Part shown: piece by piece, positions 34,560 through 46,282 of the stretch
Numbering within the stretch: the first letter of the stretch is position 1
Layout of the letters: every line of letters starts with the position of its first letter
NCBI GenBank assembly: GCA_026315105.1
Contig: CM048755.1
Coordinates: forward strand, 761,007,301 to 761,071,300
Source of the DNA: Locusta migratoria
Taxonomy: Eukaryota; Arthropoda; Insecta; Orthoptera; Acrididae
DNA length: 64,000 nucleotides
Reading direction: 5' to 3'
Program-made: the position numbers and the translations under genes
The notes under the pieces: generated by a model
What the model was told of the DNA's origin: nothing
The model's input: the letters and a program-made list of their open reading frames with translations, nothing else
Database searches by the model: none

Positions 34560-35098
34560 TGGAGGTGGGATGCGGACGCGCAGTATTAATTTGAAAGCCC
34601 TTCTGGCTGCGCCTGTTAGCACACCCCGATCTTTCCAAGGATTTCTGCCTTGGAACGGATAGTTCGAAAACTGGAATTGCTGCTGAGCTGTTCCAAGAGT
34701 TTGAAGAAGACGTGGTCATGCACAGGAAGACAACTGTGTTCGCGAGTCGTGTTCTCACTAAATGCGAGAGGAATTACAAGGTGACAGAGCTGGAAGCCCT
34801 AGTGGTCATCTTCAGATTTACCAAGTTCCGTGGATTCCTTTTCGGCCGAACGATGAGGGTCTATACTGATCACCGTACATTGAAGTTCCTCATGTCGACG
34901 AAATTGACGCACGAATGGTTGGCCAGTTGGGCGCTCTATCTCCAGGAATTTTGTTTCACGGTTGTACACATATCCGGGAAAGATAATGTGGTGGCTGACG
35001 CCCTTTCTCGTTCCCCGGTGGATTTGACTCACGGATCCAATGATGAGCCTAATGAAAATAATTACAGCCTGTTCTACTTACGTGACGTAGGTTTTTAA
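34560..35098 (+). pseudogene. RNase H domain (element 2)
   Basis: RNase H removes the RNA strand of the hybrid. GTDSSKTGIAAEL lies near 34660 in one frame. The 34712-35098 frame has KVTELEALVVIFRFTKFRGF and YTDHRTLKFLM, then VHISGKDNVVADALSRSPVD, the usual end of a Ty3/Gypsy RNase H. The catalytic Asp in TDSS, Glu in TELEAL and Asp in YTDH are all present. The upstream part is interrupted, so no continuous RT-RNase H frame exists. Confidence 0.85.
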
Positions 35099-35175
35099 AA
35101 TTTCATTTCTGCTTCCCTCCACGACATAGCGCGGGAATAAGAAAAGGACCCGGTTCTGTAAGACGTGAAGGGTTT

Positions 35176-36302
35176 ATGGCGATTTATCCGTCGATTAGGA
35201 ACAATTATCTAATTAGGAATAACGTCTTGTTCCGTCGTAACAACCCCGGGAAGTCCAACTGGGTTGTGTGTATACCGGATGAGTTGGTGAACAAACTCAT
35301 TTGGTACATACACCTTAGCTACGCACAATATGGCCCCCGTAAATGTTTTGTTAAGCTGCGTGATACCTGCTACTTTCCAAACATGGAAAAGAGGATCCGG
35401 AAAGTTCTTGCTGTTTGTAAAGCATGTCAGAAGTCCAAAGCTCCCACAGTGTCTCACCTTGCTCCTCTGTTTCCCATTCGCCCTTCTCGTTTGCGAGGAA
35501 TTGCTACCGTGGATCTGATTGGTCTCTTACTATGGACAGCTGGTAGACACATTTACATATTCGTTGCCGTCGAGCTGACCTCGAAATATGTAACATTAAC
35601 CCCTTTGAAAGAGCTACGAGTAGGTCTTTATCACATGCATTGGTGAAAGACTTCCTGTTCGAAGCTGGGTACGTCGAGAGGGTACTATCTACAACGGTCC
35701 TCAGTTTCGCTCTCCTGTCTGGAAGAGGACGCTCCAGCGGAGGCGCATCAAACCTATTTTCATTTTCGTTATCACCCGGAGTCAAATCCGTGCGAGCGTG
35801 TAATGAAAGAACTGGGGAAATTGTGCCGCCTGTACTGCTACCGACGTCATCGCGCCTGGGACCAGTATATACAGGGGTAACAGCACGTCATCAACGAGTT
35901 GCCCAGTGATTCTACCTCTATGTCGCCGAGGATCGTTTTGAAAAATGAATGTGCAGATGACAAGGTACTGGAGATAGTACCTCTTGATCCACCGGTCAAA
36001 TTGAGGCACAGCGAGGTGGTTAAACGTGTCATTGAACACATCATACAGGCCGCTGAGAAAAGGCGCCAATATGACAAGAAGCATCGTGTAGTACGCTACT
36101 CTGAAGTCGGGGGAAAGTCTTGGTTCATTCCCGTCGTCTGTCCAACAAGCGTCTTGCTCTGACGCGGAAGTTCTTTCCAGTTTTTGTTGGTCCTTTCTGC
36201 ATAAGGCGGATTGTTCATGAAAACGCGGTTGAAGTGGAAACATTACGGACCCGAAAGTCTCGTGGTGTACACCATGTTTCTAGTCTTAGATATTTTATAG
36301 AA
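35176..36302 (+). pseudogene. Integrase (element 2)
   Basis: Integrase inserts the DNA copy. The 35176-35646 frame holds the zinc-binding part: IHLSYAQYGPRKC, then CKACQKSK (HHCC type; the first His precedes it). The catalytic core begins with GIATVDLIGLLLW and continues to KYVTL. A frameshift near 35640 follows, then fragments such as SNPCERVMKELGKLC (with the catalytic Glu in CERV) around 35780. The C-terminal part is in 35899-36162 (RQYDKKH) and beyond to about 36302. The region with the second catalytic Asp is scrambled. Confidence 0.83.
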
Positions 36303-37109
36303 TGATTGTGTATTTTCTATAGGTTACGGGTTACATGTTTTATAGTGTATTTTTATATGTGTTTTTTCCAATGTGTTACAGCGTTCAAGAACGCGCCGAG
36401 AGCGTGTCGTCTAGAAGTTGCGGTTACAATTTTGTATCTGTTTTCCACTGTTTTACGGCGTCAAAGAACGCGCCGACAATGTGTCACAAAGAAGACGCAT
36501 TCGTAATATTTGTTATCCTGCATATGCAGTGCTGGGAGAGTTGTGTTCTGTACAATCAGCTGACGGGTGAGGCATATTGATTCGGTGCGCGTGGGACCCT
36601 CAGTATTGTCAGCTCCGCTAAACAGAAGTTTGATTGCTACTTTACCGTGGAGCGCCTGAGTAGTGGATAAATTTAGTTTAAATTTTCAGTCATTCTTGCG
36701 CGTTTTTCAACTGCTGCACCAGATATGCGATCCAAGTACGATTTGCATCAAAACAAAGTGTAATAATTTAGGGTGTACCTTTATTTTCAGCTGTGCTACG
36801 TAAATTTGGTGTTTTAGGTTGTATTGATGTCCAGTACCGTCAGTGAGTGAATTGGAAAGACATGTTCCTCCAGAGCAGGGAGGACGGTAATTAGTACTGC
36901 CACAGCCAGTATGCTTCCTTGAGATTGCCAATGTGTTGCCTTTTCTAAGTCGCCGTGACGGTGCCGCCTCCCAGACAGAAACGGGTTAGCACTTGGTGAA
37001 GCGTAGAAGGTGTTAAGGAACATATTGTGCTAGCTGTTGAAATGGTTTGTAATGCCAACTGGGTGACATATCTAATTTATCAATTAATCAACAAACAGTA
37101 ACGCAAGCT
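36303..37109. other. Non-coding 3' part of element 2
   Basis: Between the integrase and LTR-A. It contains a two-copy tandem repeat (36369-36494) and no open frame of note. No clear polypurine tract precedes the LTR at 37110, unlike at 27866. Confidence 0.5.
36369..36494. repeat. Imperfect tandem repeat, 76-bp period
   Basis: CCAATGTGTTACAGCGTTCA (36369) and CCACTGTTTTACGGCGTCAA (36445) start two ~50-bp copies, each with AGAACGCGCCGA and a GTGTC segment. Confidence 0.85.
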
Positions 37110-37874
37110 TGAAAGACGACCGTCTGTCGTCTTCCATATATTTTTTATAAAATTGTTATTTATTTGATGTCGCTAGATTAGCATATTGTTAAAACAAGAA
37201 CCCCACTCTTCTCAAAGCATGAGGAATAGCAATTTATTTCATGTTTTAAAATATTAATTTCTGAAATTTAGTTAATATTACTAGCATTTTGTTATTTTAA
37301 TAATTTATTATTGTTCCTGTGAGAATGTGGACTCGTTTTACTTTTAAGTGGATGTGCGAGACTCTAATGGCTGTCTGAATGTGGGTGGTAATAGCTCTCT
37401 TTGCATGGTTCTCTCTGGCTCAGAGTCGATAGTTAGTTGTTACCAACCTGCTTCTGATGCGACCAAAGAGGTTTCTACACCCTTTGGTTACAAGCGAGTC
37501 GACGAGCCTTCTCCAGGGCGAGTCTCACGATCTTCTCTCGCACCACCACTGGGTTTCCCTGTTTCGGGTAGCTTTCCTGTGGCTCGTGGCCACTCGGACT
37601 TCACTTTGTGCTTGGACCAGGGTGAGGGAAGACTGGTTCTGCTCTTGTGCCTGCAGAGATGGTAGGTATTTGTTGTCTAGAATATTTAACTTAGACTCTT
37701 GAACTTAGCTTTATATTTTGGAATATTCCTTCCAATTGTGCGCATAATGTGTTCTAGTTTTTCAATCCAGTGATTTCCAACAGATAAATGCAGAGTATGT
37801 GATACTAGTTGCAGTTTGATAACGGCCTGGTCTATTCAAACCTTTTGTGATTATGTGGCGGTATACGAACTCGG

Positions 37875-38066
37875 TTCCGGCAGCGGTGGCCGAGGGGACT
37901 GAGGCGCTCCAGTCACGGTCTGCACGGCCACTACGGTCGGGGGTTCGAATCCCCCCTCGAGCATGGATATTTGTGCTGTCCTTAGTATTAGCTAGTTTGT
38001 AAGTTTAGGGACTGATGACCCCGTAGTTAAGTCCCATAGACTTTACAAACATCTGAACATTTTTGA
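37875..38066 (+). mobile_element. tRNA-derived SINE, type I, inside LTR-A
   Basis: Full length, with A box GTGGCCGAGGGGAC, B box GGTTCGAATCC and the GGGACTGATGACC...AAGTCCC tail. The perfect 10-bp TSD ACGAACTCGG is at 37865-37874 and 38067-38076. The empty site is preserved at about 55600 in LTR-A copy 4 (ATGAACTCGG). Confidence 0.96.
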
Positions 38067-38360
38067 ACGAACTCGGCGTAAATTCTTTCCAGCTTTGTAG
38101 GGCCCGATTTCTAACAGACGATATGTTCATTTTTGTAGAGTGCATGTAAAATTTTTCTTATTGTTTCCTTCCGTGAGTGATGTGTGTTCCACGTGGTCGA
38201 TTCTTAGAACAAAGTCTTCAGCTGCCACTTTTGTGTGTTCCATGCCCATCAGGCAAGTAACTATGTGTGTATCCTTCTGATTTCCACTAACATTTCACGA
38301 TCTTCTCTCCCCGCCTATTTTAGTTTTGCTGCTTCTTTTCCGAACTTGTAGTATGCACTT

Positions 38361-40143
38361 GATTTGATTTGATTTTTCCAGGGAAGCCAAAACAGTCTTG
38401 GACCAACCCGCCACTGCCCGCACCGAAACTAAGTTTATTGTGTGGTATCGCTCCCTGTGTATCTAGTAAAGCCAACCAATCCCTTTGAACAGTGCAAGGA
38501 GTCCCTTTACCAGTTCTTTATTAGACACAATTTCTTCGGGTCTGGTTGTCCCAAATATTCGCTGTCTTTTATTCTCCAATGCAATGCATTCGAAGATTAG
38601 ATGTGATGCAGTTTCATCACCGTCATCACAGATCCTACATTTAGGGTCCTCTTCTGTTATTCCCATTGTATGTAGGTTTTTTTGAAATTCCCATGGCCTG
38701 TCAGCAATCCAACCATGTGTCTAATCTCTCTCCTGTTCAGACCCAGGATTGCAGAGTTTCTTTTAAAACATGGCTTTGGCATCATTACCTTTCCATGTTT
38801 TTGTTGGTAGACTTTGGTCCAATATTCTACGTGCTGTCTTCTGAGCCAGTTACGTAGCTTCAATTTGATCATTGCCTTGGTGATTGTCAGGACAGGTTCC
38901 GGTCCAATAAATGGAGTCTCTGCCCCCATCCTTGCTAATCTGTTCGCATGTTCGTTGCCACTGCTCCCTGAGTGGCCAGGGACCCACAATAGGTTTACTC
39001 TATTGCTTTCCCCTAGCTCCACCAGAACCCTGTGACATTCTCCAAAAATTTTAGACCTTGTTGCAGGAGCTGCCAGTGATCTCAGGGCTGCCTGGCTGTC
39101 TGAATAGATATAGATGCTATGATCTTTGTAGCACCTACGCAAATTCTCCTCCACACACTCCCTGATGGCAGTGATTTCGGCCTGGAATACTGAGGCCAGT
39201 TTTCCTAGAGAGATGACGCCCTCCAGTCTTGGCTGCACCCCATATACCCCGGCCCCAACTCCTTGGTCCGATATTGACCCGTCAGTGAACCAGACAATAT
39301 CCCCCATACGGTGTCGAACTGTTTTCTCCCACTGCTCCCTACTTCCAATTGTTATATTGAAAGGCTTGTTGAAGCAGTATGGGGTTATAATATAGTCGGC
39401 TAGCATTTCCCCAACCTTTCCTATATTTACCTCATTCACTATTTTAGTGTGTGATTCTGGATATCCCAAAGAGTTCCAGTTGTTGCCAGATTTGAGTCTG
39501 TATGCACCAGCCGCTGCCTCCATCTTGACCCAAAGGTGTAATGGGGGCATATTCAGCATGGATTCCATCCCAGCAGTTGGTGTGCTGCTAATTCCGCCTG
39601 TTATGGTTAAGCAGGCTAATCTCTGCACCTTACTAATCTCCTTAGCAGCAACCTGCTGTTCTACCTTCTTGCACCACACGACCGCCCCATAGGTGATCCT
39701 GGGTCTAATCACTGTGGTGTATATCCAGTGCATACCCTTGGGGCTCAGGCCCCAGTTTTTGCCACAAGCTCTCCTGGTACTCACAAGAGTACCTTTTACC
39801 TTGGAGCAAATATTCCTGATGTGAGGGTTCCATGTCAGTTTCTCATCTAGGGTAACCCCTAGATATTTCACTGTCCCCTTCACAGGTAGTGCTTCATTGA
39901 AAAGCTTTAGATTCCAACTTGAATGTTGTATATGCTTCTTTGTGTATGGTACAACAACAGTCTTCTTAGGACTAACCCCCAGATCCTGTTTTCTTCACCA
40001 GTCTTGCACAATGTCCAAAGCACCTTGTGCCATATTCTTTACTGTGTCAGCAAATTTGTCAAGTATTACTATGACAAGATCATCTGCGCATCCTTGGCAA
40101 AAGTACTGCCTAGAGTTTAATTCTCCAATGAGATCATTCACCA
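38361..40143 (-). mobile_element. LINE-2 copy 2, 5'-truncated, inside LTR-A
   Basis: It holds only the 3' part of the element: the end of RT, RNase H, the C-terminal domain, the 3' UTR and an (AAATC)n tail. The perfect 12-bp TSD TAGTATGCACTT is at 38349-38360 and 40144-40155. It is far less decayed than copy 1. Confidence 0.96.
38463..40100 (-). pseudogene. LINE-2 copy 2 ORF2 C-terminal half
   Basis: A 408-codon frame (38657-39883) is open from the end of the RT (KYLGVTLDEKLTWNPHIRN, then GMESMLNMPPLHLWVKMEA) through RNase H: WFTDGSISDQG, FQAEITAIRE, YSDSQAALRSL and the WVPGHSGSSGNEHANRL motif, where Asn replaces the last expected Asp (copy 1 has Asp). A frameshift in a T run near 38680 moves the C-terminal CRICDDGDETASH motif into the 38463-38666 frame. 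Upstream, the TGA at 39995-39997 after VQDW matches the stop in copy 1. As a 5'-truncated insert it has no promoter or endonuclease. Confidence 0.92.
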
Positions 40144-41489
40144 TAGTATGCACTTAGTCTTCATCAGTAATTCTCTCCGACCCTTGTACAACCTCCTTCA
40201 CTAGGTTGCTTATGAAATTCTAAACATTTCCATGGGTTGCATACCGTAGCTTTTATTTTTCCGACTTTGTAATTATTTCACTTTTCTGGGTTTGAGACTG
40301 GACTGGACTGGACTTTTTCCGTCTCTCTGAACGCTCCCAATCGCATGTTGCTGCATTTCAGTAGCTTCCTTATGAAATTCTACGCATTTCTGCGGGTAGC
40401 ATGCCGTAGTTCATTTTCTTTATTTTTCGGAAATTGAATATTTACATTTTGTACGGAACCATGTGGGTTTGCAGCTAGTCACCTGAATTCACGCCACTTC
40501 TCATAAAACCAGTGCCTAGATAGTTTACTCTCAAGATGCAACTTAAGACTCCGCCGTGCTTTTGTGTCATGAATCCGATTTTTAGCCACTTCACCTTCAG
40601 TGGAGTGCGATCATGTAATGCATCCGTGTGTCGCCTTTAGTGTGTTTGCCAGCGGTCTAATCTAAATGCAACTTAACTTTGCTACACTCGTGTGCCATCT
40701 CAAATCAGGTATGACAGACCAGAGCCATGTTCGCAGTTGTGGTGTGTGGTACCTCCGACTTTGCTGAATTTCGCCTACGATAGTGGCACCTGCTTCTGCC
40801 TCGTTTCAGCACGCTGAATTTGGTGAGTTTCGCTGTTGCATTGCGTATGTATGAGTGAGTGAGTGTCTTTTGTAAATCTACCCCCCCTCCGCCAGTAGCG
40901 TTATTTCTGTGTAATTTATGTTAATTTCAATGCTGGGCATCGTCAGTATTACTTCCTGTAAGGGGATGCATTTTTATTGTATTAACAAAATTGATTCCCC
41001 ATTTTGCTTGCGTTCGACCTGAATAAACAAGTTAATTTCAGTATAATTTTGACTTGCCTATAAATTGTAATTTTCAGGCACCTTCCCCCTCTTATTTAAT
41101 ATTGTTTTTAACCAGTGCTGATAACAAGCTCAGATGCAATTTTTTTTATGTTTAAGGTCCGTTGCGCCATAAATGTTTTTCTTAGCCTCCTTTATCAAAT
41201 AACTTTAATTGTGGTGGCTTGCTTATTAATGCCTGTGTGTAATTTCGTGTGAGCTGCTATGAATGTTGGCACACTGTGTTGTTAACTTCCTGTTATTAGA
41301 ATAATTTGAACCAAACCAGTTCTCAGTTTGGGCCAGGGAACAAGGTTTTGTAGCAGGGAGTAGCCGGTAGGTCACACGGATCTTTTGCTAATTTTATTGC
41401 TATAATTATGCTTTTTCATAACAGTAAACTCTTATCTGGGTACCTCCTTCCAGAATTAAGCTGTTATTACGTACAGTGGTCCACTTTTA

Positions 41490-42546
41490 AGGTTTAACAT
41501 AACGAACTTGACCATGTGCATCCCTAACGGAGGTTTTTTTTTTTTTTTTTTTTTTTTTTCAGGAAACTGTGTTTGGCGCAGTATAACAAATGAGATGGAC
41601 GTACTAAAGAAACTACCGTGCCAGGCCCACTTGAATTTTGTAGATGAGAAAAAGTACGCAACCCAGTGTACAAGGTCGAGCCCATAATTAATGCGACCAC
41701 AGTGCGAGATGAATGCCCGAAATGCCCGAATTTGGAAATCTACGAGCAGTACAAATTATGGATATGTACCATAATCACTTCCTACTGTAAAGTTTGCTGG
41801 AACCGAGGTAACATGTTTAATTTTATGATACTCATTCTCTTTTGATGAAACTTGAACTAGCGCATCTAATAACTAGTGTGTGTTTTGATATATGTTTTTC
41901 AGACGACCTTGCAGTTTAAGATGTCTGACTTAATCAACTGTTTTATTTTCTTTATTGTTACAGGTGTTTATGCATTTTCATATCTTGATTTAGTATTTCT
42001 CTGATTATAGGACTAGGATGTTAATTTATCCATTTGCTTGTTTTTATAGCATGCATATTTTCTAATGAGACTTTGCGCTTACATGTATTTTGAGATTTTG
42101 CTTAGGGAATGATTTTTTTTTTTTTAAGGAATCGGGGGACCGCTGGAGCAGCAACGGAACCTGACGCTAGTGCTCCAAATGGACGGTAGTGCAACTAATC
42201 ATAATAAATTGTCTGTTAGTTATATAAGAATGCTTCAGGTACTCGCCGGTGTGACAAGAAGAATCCAGTGATCTGCAAGGGGTCGGGAACTAGACAGTAG
42301 CCAGTAGATGCACGCGTTGAGCTCAAAATGTAGTTTGCATAGTAGATTGCAGCAACGCGAGCTTTGGCTAGTGGCAGGTCAATTTAATTTGATATTAGGA
42401 ATAAGTATTGCAGCGGCACGCCACGCCGTCTGCTATCTGCTTATTGGCAGTGTTTTTTTTTCCTGCTGGCGCCTTCTCGTGTGAGTGTCTGAGTGTAATT
42501 TGGCCACAACATCCGTGCTACTAAGTTAGCTTTAAGTTCCTGCGAT
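41490..42546. other. Unassigned, with a 26-nt poly-T run
   Basis: T26 at 41534-41559 is followed by CAGGAAACTG, like a splice acceptor, and a partly open stretch to GAGGTAACATG near 41812. Stops in all frames argue against an exon. The rest shows no domain or transposon end. Confidence 0.35.
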
Positions 42547-42556
42547 AGTATTAGGA

Positions 42557-42760
42557 GCCGCGGTGGAGTAGCCGAGCGGTCTAAGGCACCTCGCTGCGGA
42601 GCGCGCGGTCACTCGTCGTCGGAGGTTCGAGTCCTCCCTGGGGCATGGTTGTGTGTGCTATCCTTAGGTTAGTTTACCTTAGTTTAAGTAGTTTGTAAGC
42701 TACGGACTGATGACCACGTAGTTTGGTCCGATAGATTTACAAACATTTGAACATTTTTGA
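42557..42760 (+). mobile_element. tRNA-derived SINE, type II
   Basis: The head differs from type I (GAGTAGCCGAGCGGTCTAAG; B box GGTTCGAGTCC), followed by GGCATGGTTGTGTGTGCTAT. The tail still carries the GGACTGATGACCACGTAGTT...GGTCC hairpin. TSD with one mismatch: AGTATTAGGA (42547-42556) and AGTATTTGGA (42761-42770). Confidence 0.92.
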
Positions 42761-42770
42761 AGTATTTGGA

Positions 42771-45700
42771 AATTTCTTAAGCATTTCTCATGTATTAAGA
42801 CTTTTGTTTGATAAGTGTTAGGTCACGATTTGTAAAGACTAACTGACCCGAATAATGTAGTTTATTTACGATTTTGTAATTTACTTTAATTTTTTTCACC
42901 TACTTGACTATAAATTATCTGTGTAATTTTTGTATTTGTATGTTGTGAAAATTGTGAGTGATACGTTGCACCAGCATAATGTATGCCTCTGGGCAACGAA
43001 TATGCGCCAAAAAAGTGTTTTCTAAGTGGCGAGGGAAACAGTCGGTCAACACCACACTGGCACGAGGCGGGCCGGCAGCTTCCGGGGCTTCAGCCGCTGG
43101 TGGCAACCTGCACCATCCTAGCAAATACTGTGCATCGCACTCACTCTTGTGATCGCTTGCCTGCAAGGGTGCACACAAAATTTGTCTTCCTCTGTACCGA
43201 ATGCGAGACAATCTCTGATCCAAACATTGGCACTGAAACAGAGAGGAAGAGATGTCAGCGAGGCGAAATGCACCTGATGCTCGAAAGAGGGACAATGTAC
43301 TATGACCATGGACACTAAAAACAACTTGGCAGTAGTAAAGTGTTAAATAAGTGCGGGTTGTAGTTTCCACCCAGTTATCCCGAAGTGTACATCCTCCCCG
43401 TCGATGCCCCAAATTTTTATCGCCGTGTGGAAAAACTTCAGTCGTAAATGTAGTTAGAAAAGAAAGTGAACACTCACCATAGTGAAGCGAACTTGACTTT
43501 TTCTTTAAAGACACTCCCAGGAGTGAAAAAAAAGTATCATTTGTATGTCATTCTTTTGTATTAATTTGTAAAATTTTTGTTTATGCATGTATTGTTGCCC
43601 TCCCATATGAGTGACCAATTTTTTTTTCACACAACTTTCTTTTCTATTTTTAAATGTTGTTTAAATAATTTCAAAATCTTTTTTCATATAGTGTTAATTT
43701 TCTTTTTTAAAAAAATTTAAGATGCCCACAACTTGACTGGATGCCCAGAGTAGGCAGATTTTAAAATTACTCATTCTGTATGTGTGAGCAATTTTAATCT
43801 GGATCCAATCCAGTATGACAGGATTGATTCCAGACTATTAATCACCCCTAAGCGGAGGGTGGTGAAACACGTCCACTGATTGTGTGCTCACCTTCCATTT
43901 CAATTTATTCTTTAACCTAAAGTGTTTCTGCACCATTAATGTTATCTATCTGTGTGTTAATTATTTTACTATTTTTATCAATGATCAATGCCCATATTTA
44001 TATATGTTTGCCCCATATTTATATATGTTTCCACCTATGTGATTGAACTGGTGTGTTCATGTGAATGTGGAAGGTTGCTTTTAATATTGACTGACTGCTG
44101 CGCAATGGCTTACAGTCGCCGCCTCCTGCTCTAGGCCTCGTTTTGCAGTAGTTAAGAATCCTTGGCTTCGTTTGTCGTCTGCGCTGGCATCTGCTGGTTG
44201 GCCAGAGACAACTTACTTAACAAGGTGGCAAGGAGGCCATGTTTTTAGTGTCATACCAACCTAATCTTGGATGAAAGAGGTGACAGGAGACCTCTCTGGG
44301 AGCGGTTGTAGAAGGAATTGTCTTCGTCAGGTGGCAAGGGTTGGTAAACACTAGTCTCTGAACGCACTCTGCGTCGCTTTTAGCGCGCTCTACATCCGGT
44401 GTATGGGGGGGAGGCTTTCCCGTGACCTTAGAGCTCCACTCTTCACTCTTCATTCTGGCTCCGATGACTGTGAAGTAAGTATTCCGCCGTCGAATCGTGC
44501 TGAGGGGAAGGCATGCTGTTAGGACTCTACTTTCTTTGTGATCAGGCAGTCTTGGATTTTTAGTGATAGTTCTCTTGAGTAATTCTTTCTCCACGCGAGG
44601 CGAAATGTTTATTAATTTAAAGAACTCGAGTAAATTCAGTGTAAATTTATTATTTGCATTTTCATTCCAGTGTTGATTGTGTGTCTGGTTTTTCTCAAGT
44701 TAGAATACACGTGTGTGGCCTTCAGCTTTTGTGCAAACTTAGTGTGTTTGAATTTCCTTACTGTTTTTAACTGACTTTTCGTGTCGTTTCTGTATCTGCG
44801 AGAATGCTAAATATTTCTTAGATTTTCTTGTTTGATTCCGTCTTTCCTGTCTTGTATGACCAATTGCACCACGCGCTTTTGTAACAGTCATTACTTTGGC
44901 CTTCAGCCCTGCTTTTGTTAATACTAGCTTTCTTCTATGCGAATTCTCGCGTGTGCTTTACTCGCTTATTCTAAATTAATTTATGTTGGTAAATTCTGTG
45001 AAATTCAGCGTAGTCGCACACCACGTGGTACTTAAGAATAGTGAGTTGCTGCCTCCCCGAACATGAGTTCGTTCAGTGCAGAGTGTACTTAAAATTAGTG
45101 ATCGAGATACCTGCCATCTCATCAAGACGCTGCCGACGCTTTATTTCATTGCTGCTTTCATGTGTTTGGACATTGTGATCTACCACCTTGCTTTATGTCC
45201 GTGTCTGTGAATGAATGAATGTGCTTTCAGCTACCCTCGTATATTTGAAAATGTCCTCCCACATTACCTCCATATTCATAAAGGGCAGAAACAATTTTAA
45301 TATGGGCAGTAATTATATGGTTTAGTTAAATTTGTGAAAGGTGTGTGCTTAATTTGCTCTCCCAACATTTTTTTGTTATTTTACTGAATACATTATAATT
45401 TTAAAGTATCAAACCTCTGCTTTATGATTTCATGCTCCCCGGCCCATGTTTAAGTATCTGTTCATTTACTTTTTTAATGTTTATTTCGTGTGCGCTAAAA
45501 AGTTGGCTGTTTCCTTAAGGAGTGAGCAGTTAGATAAATTTCTGTTGCACATGTACTGTGACCACTCATAAAGTAATTTAGAGCAGCAGTGAGCGTTGCA
45601 ACTTACGTTCGCAGATCTCAGCTGCCTGAGATTTTGCTTATTTTAATAACAGGCTTCTTTCAAAGTCTACAAAACACTTTGACAGATCACATCCAACGGA

Positions 45701-45783
45701 CGTCATACAGATCTCGAGCTTGTTGAAACATTATCCTGTACGGCAGTATTCCGTACCGGTGTGTTGCGACCCACTACTGTTGA
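42771..45783. other. Long unassigned stretch
   Basis: No transposon end or known domain found over 3 kb. A 199-residue minus-strand frame (42915-43514) and a 125-residue minus-strand frame (44217-44594) are the longest; neither matches a family I know, and both lie in locally GC-richer patches that could be unrecognised repeats. Treat both as hypothetical at best. Confidence 0.35.
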
Positions 45784-45793
45784 GGTGGGTTGC

Positions 45794-45995
45794 TAAAATG
45801 TTCAAATGTTTGTCAAGCTTAAGGAACTTAACAGCGGGATCATTAGTCCATAAATTTACAAACTACTTATGAACTAACTTATACTGAAGACGACACAAAC
45901 ATCCATGCCGGAGGGGGGATTTGAACCAGCGACGGGGAGCGGCCTCTTGCATCGGAGCATAGCGCCTCAATGCACTTGGCCACTTCACCACGGTG
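45794..45995 (-). mobile_element. tRNA-derived SINE, subfamily Ib
   Basis: Same variant head as 7785-7968 (minus strand GTGGCCAAGTGCATTGAGGC). The B box is altered (GGTTCAAATCC). Imperfect 10-bp TSD: GGTGGGTTGC (45784-45793) and GGTGGGTCGC (45996-46005). Confidence 0.9.
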
Positions 45996-46282
45996 GTGGG
46001 TCGCCAGATGACTTTAAAATGTGTAAGGAAATTTTTTACTTTTTGAAAAAGGAAATATTTGTAATGTTAATAGTGAAATACCAAACAAGCACTAAACAAG
46101 AAAGCACTGTACTCAGGGCAACACCAGATCCAAAGCTGTTATACTTTTTGTTTGTAACTGAGACATGGAAACGCTGTGTCCTGTTCCATTTGCAGCATGT
46201 CATATGAGTGACCTTCCAAATGTTTATTCTTTCTCTGAATGTGAGATCGTACCGTATTTGTTTGTTGAATAGTGCTTGTATC

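Larger units (their letters stand above)
37110..41489 (+). mobile_element. LTR-A copy 3, complete but with two nested insertions
   Basis: It begins TGAAAGACGACC and ends near GTGGTCCACTTTTA. Without its SINE (37875-38076 with one TSD) and LINE-2 (38361-40155 with one TSD) it is about 2.38 kb, close to the 2.42 kb of copy 4. An AATAAA lies at 41022-41027. At its 5' boundary AAGACGAC (37113-37120) and GTCGTCTT (37126-37133) form a perfect 8-bp hairpin. It may be the 3' LTR of element 2. LTR status is inferred from position next to gag and pol and from its recurrence; the exact right end is uncertain. Confidence 0.78.

Noticed and set aside
30132..36302. LTR-B copy 1 as the 5' LTR of the gag-pol element 2
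   Set aside because: LTR-B belongs to the Mag-like element at 58-63 kb, whose gag differs from that of element 2. The expected gag N-terminus is not found between them, and LTR-B does not recur after 36302.
41560..41812. Host exon after a poly-T/CAG acceptor and before GAG|GTAACATG
   Set aside because: All three frames across the putative exon contain stops, and no neighbouring exon is visible. A T26 run also occurs as the reverse of a poly(A).
42915..43514. 199-residue minus-strand frame as a real gene
   Set aside because: No domain, signal or composition typical of a gene, and an overlapping plus-strand frame of similar quality. Kept only as an orphan frame.
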